DNA from: an uncultured Limosilactobacillus sp.
Lineage (GTDB): Bacteria > Bacillota > Bacilli > Lactobacillales > Lactobacillaceae
Assembly: GCA_944326735.1 (NCBI GenBank)
Contig: CALVFC010000096.1
Location: 1-5,802 of the forward strand
Direction: 5' to 3'
Length of the DNA: 5,802 bases
In this document: piece by piece, positions 1 to 4,949 of the stretch
How positions within the stretch are numbered: position 1 is the first letter of the stretch
How the letters are laid out: each line of letters opens with the position of its first letter
Translations under genes and position numbers: made by a program
Notes under the pieces: generated by a model
Told to the model about the DNA's origin: nothing
Databases searched by the model: none
The model's input: only the letters and a program-made list of their open reading frames with translations

Positions 1-149
1 ATAATTTGGTTACCACTTTTTTAGCGTTACTAGAATTGACTAAGCACCAAGCAGTGACGGTTTATCAAGAAACATTATTCGGACCAATTATCGTAACGGA
101 GGGACCACATGGTGAAGAATTCCGCACCAAGCAACTTAGCACAAATTGA
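1..149 (+). CDS. scpA: Segregation and condensation protein A, C-terminal end (5' truncated by window)
   Basis: Only the last 48 complete codons are present, read from base 3 to a TGA at 147-149. The translation contains TTFLALLELTKHQAV, then a Q-E-x-L-F-G-P-I stretch. This matches the C-terminal winged-helix domain of ScpA (kleisin family), the part that contacts the SMC head. ScpA bridges the SMC ATPase heads and binds ScpB, forming the bacterial condensin that compacts and segregates the nucleoid. The reading frame runs 41 bases into scpB, which follows directly and supports the identification. The last dozen or so residues (from about GPHGEE onward) are a polar tail made by the overlap. 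The start and the N-terminal kleisin domain lie upstream of the window, so completeness cannot be judged. Confidence 0.88.
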   Translation, partial: NLVTTFLALLELTKHQAVTVYQETLFGPIIVTEGPHGEEFRTKQLSTN

Positions 150-744
150 AGGACTACTCTTTATCGCGGGTGATGAGGGAATAACGTTAGGCGATTTAGC
201 AAAGATCACTGGCTTTATGAAGCCCGCCATTGTGGGGATGATCGACCAGTTGACGACCAAGTATGCTGATGATCCTAATAGTGCCCTTGTCGTCTTAAAG
301 AGTGCCGAGACGTACCGTTTGGCAACTAAACATTCTTTGTCGCCAGTGATCAAACGCTACTTTGAAGTACCGTTGACGATGCCGTTGACCAAAGCATTAC
401 TGGAAGTGCTCGCCATTGTGGCCTACCGGCAGCCGATTACCCGGTTGGAGATTGACGACATCCGGGGCGTTCAAAGCTCTGGTTCCTTGCAGAAATTGAT
501 GGCTCGGGGGTTGATTGATACTCACGGTCGATTGGATGCGCCGGGGCGGCCATTCTTATACGTTACGACAGAGGCGTTTCTGAATTACTTTGGGATGACC
601 ACCATTAAGGACTTACCACCGCTTGCCAAACAGGAAGACCTTGATCTTGATCAAATGAACGGGGATCTGTTCTTAGAAGCATTACAAGCACGACAGAAAC
701 AACAGGAGGCAGATAATGGAAAGACTACAAAAAGTAATGGCTGA
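109..744 (+). CDS. scpB: Segregation and condensation protein B
   Basis: ScpB is the homodimeric winged-helix (kite) subunit that binds the central region of ScpA in the SMC-ScpAB condensin, acting on the chromosome in the cytoplasm. The 211-residue product fits the family's usual length. Visible hallmarks are IEGLLFIAGDEGI near residues 13-25 (first winged helix), LAIVAYRQPITRLEIDDIRGV at 101-121 (the most conserved ScpB stretch, second winged helix), and GRPFLYVTTEAFLNYFG at 146-162. The C-terminal tail after about residue 175 is acidic, then Gln/Lys-rich, and probably disordered. The start at 109 is supported by GGAGGG at 98-103, five bases upstream. It lies inside scpA (41-base overlap), and the 3' end overlaps rluB by 29 bases, so translation of the three genes is likely coupled. 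Confidence 0.95.
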   Translation: MVKNSAPSNLAQIEGLLFIAGDEGITLGDLAKITGFMKPAIVGMIDQLTTKYADDPNSALVVLKSAETYRLATKHSLSPVIKRYFEVPLTMPLTKALLEVLAIVAYRQPITRLEIDDIRGVQSSGSLQKLMARGLIDTHGRLDAPGRPFLYVTTEAFLNYFGMTTIKDLPPLAKQEDLDLDQMNGDLFLEALQARQKQQEADNGKTTKSNG

Positions 745-1432
745 AGCCGGTGTGGCATCGCGGCGGGCTTCTGAAAAACTAATTGCTGGTGGTCATGTTA
801 AGGTGAACGGTCATGTTGTTACTGAGATGGGCGTTAAGGTGACGGCTCATGATCAAGTCGCGGTTGATGATGTGCCAATCAGCCGGGAGGCCCACGTTTA
901 TTACCTACTGAATAAGCCACGATCAGTTATTACCAGCGCTCATGATGATAAGGGCCGGCGCACCGTCGTCGATATTCTCCATGATGGTGGCGTTGATGAA
1001 CGGGTGTACCCGGTAGGACGGTTGGACTACGATACGACGGGAATTCTGCTGTTGACGAATGACGGGGAACTAGCTAATCGTTTGATGCACCCTAAGTTCG
1101 AAGTTGATAAGGAATACATCGCTAAAGTAAAGGGAATTGTCAAAAACGATGATCTTCGCCAGTTGCGGTTAGGGGTAATGGTCGACGGTCACAAAACTAA
1201 GAAGGCTAAAACGAAGCTCCTTGAGGTGGACCGTGATCACCAAACTAGTCGGGTCCGGTTAACGATTCACGAAGGGCATTACCACCAAGTTAAGCGGATG
1301 TTTAAGGCAATTGGTCATCCCGTAATTAAACTTCATCGCGAGAGTTATGGCCCGTTAGGACTTCAGGGATTGCAATCAGGTGAGTTCCGTGAGCTTCGCG
1401 AAGAAGAAGTTAAGTTGCTGAAGAGGATCTAA
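716..1432 (+). CDS. rluB: 23S rRNA pseudouridine synthase B (RsuA/RluB/E/F family)
   Basis: This enzyme isomerises a specific uridine of 23S rRNA to pseudouridine (position 2605 by E. coli numbering for RluB) during large-subunit assembly. The 238-residue protein begins with an S4 RNA-binding domain (RLQKVMAEAGVASRRASEKLI, residues 3-23, to about 60). The catalytic domain follows. GRLDYDTTGILLLTNDG at 101-117 carries the predicted catalytic Asp104, and EGHYHQVKRMF at 186-196 is the family's late motif. No key residue is missing. AGGAGG at 704-709, six bases before the ATG at 716, supports the start, which lies within the end of scpB. The scpA-scpB-rluB order is common in Firmicutes. RsuA and RluE/F share the fold, but the scpB neighbourhood and full S4 domain favour RluB. 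No terminator hairpin follows the stop. Confidence 0.94.
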   Translation: MERLQKVMAEAGVASRRASEKLIAGGHVKVNGHVVTEMGVKVTAHDQVAVDDVPISREAHVYYLLNKPRSVITSAHDDKGRRTVVDILHDGGVDERVYPVGRLDYDTTGILLLTNDGELANRLMHPKFEVDKEYIAKVKGIVKNDDLRQLRLGVMVDGHKTKKAKTKLLEVDRDHQTSRVRLTIHEGHYHQVKRMFKAIGHPVIKLHRESYGPLGLQGLQSGEFRELREEEVKLLKRI

Positions 1433-1442
1433 ATTGAAATGT

Positions 1443-1472
1443 TTGACATCCTTTGTGAACGGTACGTATAAT
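1443..1472 (+). promoter_or_regulatory. Sigma-A promoter of the FMN riboswitch-ribU unit
   Basis: TTGACA at 1443-1448 and TATAAT at 1467-1472 both match the vegetative consensus exactly, with an 18-base spacer. Transcription would start near 1479, about 20 bases before the riboswitch, leaving a leader of roughly 215 bases ahead of ribU. The -35 box begins only 11 bases after the rluB stop. A strong constitutive promoter fits a gene whose control is exerted downstream by a riboswitch. Confidence 0.88.
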
Positions 1473-1482
1473 GAATTCGTAC
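1462..1482. repeat. Small inverted repeat around the ribU -10 box
   Basis: GTACG at 1462-1466 and CGTAC at 1478-1482 are perfect 5-base inverted arms separated by 11 bases, with the TATAAT box in the spacer. The second arm falls on the expected transcription start. It might be a protein-binding site, but arms this short also arise by chance. It is not a terminator, because an A-rich run rather than a T-rich run follows. Confidence 0.3.
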
Positions 1483-1500
1483 AAAAAAATATTTTGAGGT

Positions 1501-1610
1501 GTCTTCAAGGTCGGGTGTAATTCCCAACCGGCGGTATAGCCCGCAACCCGCGACAGCGGTGGATCTGGTTAAATTCCAGGGCCGACAGTATAGTCTGGTA
1601 TATAGAAGAT
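1501..1610 (+). ncRNA. FMN riboswitch aptamer (RFN element)
   Basis: The RFN element binds flavin mononucleotide and lowers expression of riboflavin synthesis or uptake genes when FMN is plentiful. The closing helix P1 pairs GTCTTC (1501-1506) with GAAGAT (1605-1610). Signature segments appear in order: GGGTGTAATTCCCAACCGGC, then GGCGGTATAGCCCGC, a hairpin whose stem pairs 1565-1568 with 1576-1579 around a TTAAATT loop, then GCCGACAGTATAGTCTGG. All conserved core segments are present, so the aptamer should be functional. It lies between a strong promoter and ribU and is followed by an intrinsic terminator, which points to control by transcription attenuation. An open frame beginning GTG at 1499 crosses the aptamer in phase with ribU, but RNA structure, not coding, explains this stretch. 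Confidence 0.97.
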
Positions 1611-1627
1611 TTCTACAATACGTTTTT

Positions 1628-1662
1628 AAAGCCTTGGCCCCCGTGTCAGGGCTTTTGCTTTT
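1628..1662 (+). terminator. Riboswitch-controlled intrinsic terminator (expression platform)
   Basis: An 11-base-pair stem with two G-U pairs joins 1628-1638 (AAAGCCTTGGC) to 1645-1655 (GTCAGGGCTTT) across a six-base loop. A T-rich tail broken by GC follows, to 1662. It sits 18 bases after the aptamer and about 30 bases before ribU, the usual position for an attenuator. Bases 1576-1582 (CCAGGGC) inside the aptamer can pair with 1631-1637 (GCCTTGG). That is a plausible antiterminator when FMN is absent, because the aptamer segment is otherwise held in its own hairpin. The hairpin is seen directly; the switching is inferred. Confidence 0.85.
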
Positions 1663-1678
1663 GAAGGCAATCTCGCTT

Positions 1679-1684
1679 TGGAGG
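1679..1684 (+). promoter_or_regulatory. Ribosome binding site fixing the ribU start
   Basis: TGGAGG lies nine bases before the ATG at 1694. It is downstream of the attenuator hairpin and not obviously sequestered, which favours transcriptional over translational riboswitch control. It also decides against starting the protein at the GTG of 1499. Confidence 0.85.
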
Positions 1685-1693
1685 TTGTTTATT

Positions 1694-2275
1694 ATGTCAA
1701 GTTCTCGTCAGCAGATTCAACGGATGGTTGGAATTGCCTGTTTAAGTGCATTAGCGTTTATTCTAATGCTCTTCGAATTTCCCATCTTACCAATTGCCCC
1801 ATATTTGAAGATGGATTTTTCTGATCTCCCGGTGTTAATTGGTGGTTACATCTACGGACCCGTTGGTGGTATCCTCATCGCCTTTTTGAAGTGTTTGATT
1901 CACGCTTTGATTCGTGGCTTTTCCGCAGGCGAATTAGTGGGTGTCTTGGGTAACTTTATGTCCTCATTAGCGCTGTTATTACCATTTTGTTGGGTTTGGC
2001 GCCGTCACTCACAATGGTCCGCTAAGAAACAACTATGGGTTGGTGGCATTAGCGCCACTGTATGTCTGGTTGTGGTAATGGCATTACTTAATTGGTGGGT
2101 CCTTACCCCACTGTACATGGCATTATGGAACTGGAAATCAACGTTACCAATCCCAGAATTAATTGCGCTGGCCGTGGTACCATTCAACCTAATCAAGGGC
2201 ATTGCCGTCTCAGTTGTCTTTGGCTTAATTGCTGCTCGATTGAGTAATTGGCTTAAGGTTCATCAGCAAGCTTAA
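1694..2275 (+). CDS. ribU: Riboflavin transporter, ECF substrate-binding (S) component RibU
   Basis: RibU is the membrane S component that captures riboflavin and works with the shared ECF module (EcfA, EcfA', EcfT), whose genes are not in this window. The 193-residue protein is mostly hydrophobic, with about six predicted membrane segments, as expected. Recognisable family features are ACLSA at 15-19 (the A-x-x-x-A motif in helix 1 that contacts EcfT), FEFPILPIAPYLKMDFSDLPVLIGGYIYGPVGGI at 27-60, NWWVLTPLY at 133-141 and VPFNLIKGI at 162-170. The start at 1694 has a TGGAGG site nine bases upstream. A longer frame from 1499 would add 65 residues translated from the riboswitch and is rejected. 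The upstream FMN riboswitch supports a flavin substrate. A strong terminator follows, so it is probably monocistronic. Confidence 0.96.
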   Translation: MSSSRQQIQRMVGIACLSALAFILMLFEFPILPIAPYLKMDFSDLPVLIGGYIYGPVGGILIAFLKCLIHALIRGFSAGELVGVLGNFMSSLALLLPFCWVWRRHSQWSAKKQLWVGGISATVCLVVVMALLNWWVLTPLYMALWNWKSTLPIPELIALAVVPFNLIKGIAVSVVFGLIAARLSNWLKVHQQA

Positions 2276-2285
2276 TCATTTCAGG

Positions 2286-2324
2286 TGGTTAACTGCTTTA
2301 ACAGCAGTTAGCCATTTTTTATTT
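2286..2324 (+). terminator. Intrinsic terminator after ribU
   Basis: A 12-base-pair stem with one G-U pair joins 2286-2297 to 2303-2314 around the loop TTAAC, followed by TTTTTTATTT. It starts 10 bases after the ribU stop and cleanly separates the riboflavin unit from the next gene pair. Confidence 0.94.
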
Positions 2325-2330
2325 AAAAAA

Positions 2331-2360
2331 TGCAAAAATCACCAAAAGGGCGTTTATAAT
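2331..2360 (+). promoter_or_regulatory. Probable promoter of the ypbB-like/recQ pair
   Basis: TATAAT at 2355-2360 is a perfect -10 box. The best -35 candidate, TGCAAA at 2331-2336 with an 18-base spacer, matches consensus at only three of six positions. It lies just after the ribU terminator and about 22 bases before the next ATG. It is likely a weak to moderate promoter. No activator site is recognisable. Confidence 0.6.
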
Positions 2361-2382
2361 TAATAGGTTAGGAATTAGGATT

Positions 2383-3423
2383 ATGAAATACTTACTAAAT
2401 TTTTTTGATGAACATCAATCCCGCCGGATTAAGGTAGTTGAGAACACTTTGACCAACCGGCGGACGGTATCAAACCTATTTTGGGCCCAACAGTACGGGA
2501 TTTTGCATTGGACAGGGGCTGATCGTCCCCTAGATCGTGAACAATTCGAAAGAGACTTGCGAGACCTTGCTGATCAGGGCTTCTTAACGTTAGCTAACGA
2601 CCAGGCTCAATTAACGAGCCAGGGAGTTGTGGAACAAGAAGAACTGCATGACCATTGCTACCGACCATCATTCTATAGCTGGTACTGGTTGGGCAATGTC
2701 AATAAGATTGAAGAGCGCTTACTATTGGCTATTCAGGTGGTGTCGGAGCTTACCCATCATCAACGACGGTACGTTCCGGTCAGTGATTCTACGTACCAGT
2801 TACAGTGGATTCGCAACTGGTTGTATCGCGAATTGCGGCGGACCCCCCAATTAAACCAGGAGTTGTTAAAGGAGTTGCTGATTGTCGGCAATGCCCTTGC
2901 CAGTCAAGATCAACGGGCGGCCAACCTTTTTAGCTACATGATGGTTGGTTTTCAATCAGCGGGCTGGACATTAAATGATGCCAGTCAGGCACTACACACC
3001 GAATTAATTGAGACCCAGTTTATTAAAACGGATATTATGCTTGCTGTCGGTGCCTTTGCGGCCAACAGTCAGGGGATTCTTCACCGTTTATTAGCTGACT
3101 TATTAAGAAATAGTCCATTGAGCGGGAGTGTTGAACGGACGATGACCCTGTTTAAGCGGGGGACAACGATCACTAAAATTGCTCAATTACGTCGGCTAAA
3201 AGTTAATACGGTGCGAGAACACCTGTTAGAGGCCGCAATTGTTGAACCAGATAGTTATCCATGGCGAGAGTTAATTCCTGAAGCGGTCCGTCAACGATTG
3301 AAGGACCAGTATGGCCAGTTAATCGCCAGTGATTGGCGATTTAGTGGTGATGCTGGCGATAGCGAGCAGTTCTTTTATTTTCGTCTGTATCAGATTATTC
3401 AAGGAGGCCAACATGACAGTTGA
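2383..3423 (+). CDS. ypbB: YpbB-like helix-turn-helix protein, partner gene of RecQ
   Basis: This 346-residue soluble protein resembles Bacillus YpbB, a conserved protein of unknown biochemical role encoded next to the short RecQ helicase. The clearest element is a C-terminal helix-turn-helix region (about 252-286: TMTLFKRGTTITKIAQLRRL, then KVNTVREHLLEA), which looks like the HTH_40 family. From established knowledge, that domain also occurs fused to the C-termini of some RecQ helicases. The N-terminal part (about 20-80) could form a winged-helix-like fold (TVSNLFWAQQYGILHW, then LRDLADQGFLTL). The middle is helical and unassigned. The ATG at 2383 has two tandem TTAGGA elements upstream (2368-2373 and 2375-2380); the first has usable Shine-Dalgarno spacing. 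The 3' end overlaps recQ by 11 bases, suggesting coupled translation. DNA binding or helicase partnership is inferred. Confidence 0.85.
   Translation: MKYLLNFFDEHQSRRIKVVENTLTNRRTVSNLFWAQQYGILHWTGADRPLDREQFERDLRDLADQGFLTLANDQAQLTSQGVVEQEELHDHCYRPSFYSWYWLGNVNKIEERLLLAIQVVSELTHHQRRYVPVSDSTYQLQWIRNWLYRELRRTPQLNQELLKELLIVGNALASQDQRAANLFSYMMVGFQSAGWTLNDASQALHTELIETQFIKTDIMLAVGAFAANSQGILHRLLADLLRNSPLSGSVERTMTLFKRGTTITKIAQLRRLKVNTVREHLLEAAIVEPDSYPWRELIPEAVRQRLKDQYGQLIASDWRFSGDAGDSEQFFYFRLYQIIQGGQHDS
3401..3407 (+). promoter_or_regulatory. Ribosome binding site fixing the recQ start
   Basis: AAGGAGG lies five bases before the ATG at 3413, inside the last codons of the ypbB-like gene. It selects this start over an in-frame ATG at 3329, which would add 28 residues that do not resemble RecQ and overlap the upstream gene much further. 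Confidence 0.9.
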
Positions 3424-4879
3424 CAATCAACAACTTTATCGTGTTTTAAAACAGCGGATTGGCTTTGATGACTTTCGTGATGGTCAGTTGGAGACGATTC
3501 ATTCGATTGTGGCTGGTGAGAATGTCCTGGCAGTTTTGCCAACTGGTGGGGGCAAGTCACTGTTGTACCAGTTGCCGGCGTACATTATTAACCGTCCCGT
3601 TTTGGTTGTTTCACCGCTCCTATCGTTAATGCAGGACCAAATTAATCGTCTCCGGTTACTAGGTGAAAAACGGTTATTACAATTATCTGGCGAATTGCAG
3701 GGACGGCAACGCACCCAAGCCCTCAGTCAATTGGCTAACTATCGTTTTATTTTCGCTTCTCCGGAAATTTTGGCTAATCCAGTGGTTAATCGGGCACTAC
3801 GACAAGTGCAGTGGGGGATGATGGTGATTGATGAAGCCCATTGTATTTCTCAATGGGGCCCCGACTTTCGTCCGGAATATTTATTGCTGGCAAAAATTCA
3901 CCAGCAGCTCCAGCAACCACCGCTACTGATGGTCACGGCAACTGCTACTCCGCCCGTGCGTCAGGATATTATTCGTAAAATGGGTTTATTACCCGCCAAT
4001 GTTCATCAGGTTATCCGGTCAGTTAACCGGCATAACATTTTCTTAGCTGTTGAGCGCTTCCAGAATGATCAGGATAAAATGACGCGGTTGAAGGAGTTGT
4101 TATTCCACTTGCCATTACCGGGAGTCGTTTACTTTGCTAGTCGAAAGTTAGCTAGTCAAGTGGCAGAATGGTTAAGAAGTCAAACCGGATTAGCAGTGGC
4201 TGCTTACCATGCCGGGATTCCGTCGTTAGAACGTTACCGCGTTCAGCAGCAGTTCATGAAGGGGCAAGTCCAGGTCATTTGCGCAACAAGTGCCTTTGGG
4301 ATGGGAATCGATAAGAGCAACATTCGGTTTGTTATTCATTATCATTTGCCCGCTAGCCTAGAAAGCTATGTGCAAGAGATTGGTCGTGCTGGTCGTGATG
4401 ATCAACCAAGCTGCGCAATTTTGATGGTGGGACCGGGGGATGAACAGATTCAGGTGACGCTCACCACGGTCGATTTACCATCGGCTGATTTATTAGACCA
4501 AGTCAGAATGAAGAAGTTGCCGGTGCGCGCACTTGGAGATCAGGCTGACCTTTTCAAGTTTTATCTTGACCACGGTTATCAGGGCCAGCAAATTGTTCAG
4601 TCCTTTCATAAACGTGCCCGGGAAAGTCATCAGCGGTTGCGTAAAATGATGGCATATATCAATACTGATCTGTGCCGGCGTCAACAGATTGCTGATTATT
4701 TTGGTGAACCTTTGCATGAGCAGATTCCGTGTTGTGATGTGGACCAACCATCCTGGTTACAAGACCACTTCTGGCAGGATCAGGTTAACGAACCCACTAG
4801 CGCAGGCGAACAGGACCAATTAGATTGGCGCGCTCATTTGCAGAGCCTGCTGCTATCAGGACACGATTTGGACAAATAA
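3413..4879 (+). CDS. recQ: ATP-dependent DNA helicase, short RecQ (RecS type)
   Basis: This is a 3'-to-5' DNA-unwinding superfamily 2 helicase for recombination and replication-fork repair. The 488-residue protein is close to Bacillus RecS and lacks the C-terminal HRDC domain of full-length RecQ. All motor motifs are present: motif 0 FRDGQ (21-25), Walker A LPTGGGKS (42-49), motif Ia SPLLSLMQDQ (67-76), DEAH (140-143) followed by the RecQ aromatic loop CISQWGPDFRPEY, motif III TATATP (175-180), motif IV VYFASRK (239-245), motif V ATSAFGMGIDKSNIRFV (291-307) and motif VI QEIGRAGRD (321-329). The zinc region has CRR at 420-422 and YFGE at 429-432, then CCDVD at 440-444, where a cysteine is usually expected at the last position. 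The ATG at 3413 has a strong AAGGAGG site. The gene overlaps the ypbB-like gene by 11 bases. No terminator is visible after it. Confidence 0.95.
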   Translation: MTVDNQQLYRVLKQRIGFDDFRDGQLETIHSIVAGENVLAVLPTGGGKSLLYQLPAYIINRPVLVVSPLLSLMQDQINRLRLLGEKRLLQLSGELQGRQRTQALSQLANYRFIFASPEILANPVVNRALRQVQWGMMVIDEAHCISQWGPDFRPEYLLLAKIHQQLQQPPLLMVTATATPPVRQDIIRKMGLLPANVHQVIRSVNRHNIFLAVERFQNDQDKMTRLKELLFHLPLPGVVYFASRKLASQVAEWLRSQTGLAVAAYHAGIPSLERYRVQQQFMKGQVQVICATSAFGMGIDKSNIRFVIHYHLPASLESYVQEIGRAGRDDQPSCAILMVGPGDEQIQVTLTTVDLPSADLLDQVRMKKLPVRALGDQADLFKFYLDHGYQGQQIVQSFHKRARESHQRLRKMMAYINTDLCRRQQIADYFGEPLHEQIPCCDVDQPSWLQDHFWQDQVNEPTSAGEQDQLDWRAHLQSLLLSGHDLDK

Positions 4880-4884
4880 TCACC

Positions 4885-4914
4885 TAGACAATGCATAGCG
4901 AATTGCGCTACAAT
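4885..4914 (+). promoter_or_regulatory. Promoter of the LysM protein gene (possibly also cmk)
   Basis: TAGACA at 4885-4890 and TACAAT at 4909-4914 each match consensus at five of six positions, with an 18-base spacer. Transcription would start near 4921. As no terminator is visible between recQ and this gene, read-through from the helicase operon may add to expression. Confidence 0.75.
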
Positions 4915-4930
4915 CAGAATGTTAAATTCT
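4896..4930. repeat. Two adjacent small inverted repeats in the LysM gene promoter
   Basis: TAGCG (4896-4900) and CGCTA (4906-4910) form a 15-base palindrome with a five-base centre, lying between the promoter boxes and touching the -10. AGAAT (4916-4920) and ATTCT (4926-4930) form a second palindrome of the same geometry over the expected start site. Their centres are 20 bases apart, about two helical turns. Their sequences differ, so a single regulator binding both is uncertain. They may be operators or chance. Confidence 0.3.
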
Positions 4931-4949
4931 AAAAAGGAGGGCCTAGAAT

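Noticed and set aside
75..353. Minus-strand open frame of 92 codons opposite scpA/scpB
   Set aside because: It is antisense to the well-supported scpB frame, has no recognisable domain and no convincing ribosome site. It is a shadow of the real gene.
1462..1490. Inverted repeat followed by an A-run as a terminator for rluB
   Set aside because: On the plus strand the hairpin is followed by A, not T; on the minus strand no T-tract follows it. It also lies across the ribU promoter.
2005..2202. Minus-strand open frame opposite ribU
   Set aside because: RibU is clearly coding on the other strand across this stretch. The antisense product has no recognisable features.
2627..2854. Plus-strand 75-codon frame inside the ypbB-like gene
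   Set aside because: It is a shifted frame within a continuous, family-like protein, with no independent start signal.
3329..3412. N-terminal extension of RecQ by 28 residues from an upstream ATG
   Set aside because: The ATG at 3413 has AAGGAGG at ideal spacing, and the protein from there aligns naturally with RecQ motif 0. The extension overlaps the coding end of the upstream gene and is unlike RecQ.
3420..3425. TTGACA as a -35 box near the start of recQ
   Set aside because: No matching -10 box is found at the proper distance. The hexamer is part of recQ codons.
3499..3714. Minus-strand 71-codon frame opposite the RecQ Walker A region
   Set aside because: It is the complement of conserved helicase motifs and has no support of its own.
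4493..4747. Minus-strand 84-codon frame opposite the RecQ C-terminal region
   Set aside because: It is antisense to the zinc region of recQ, with no domain or promoter evidence.
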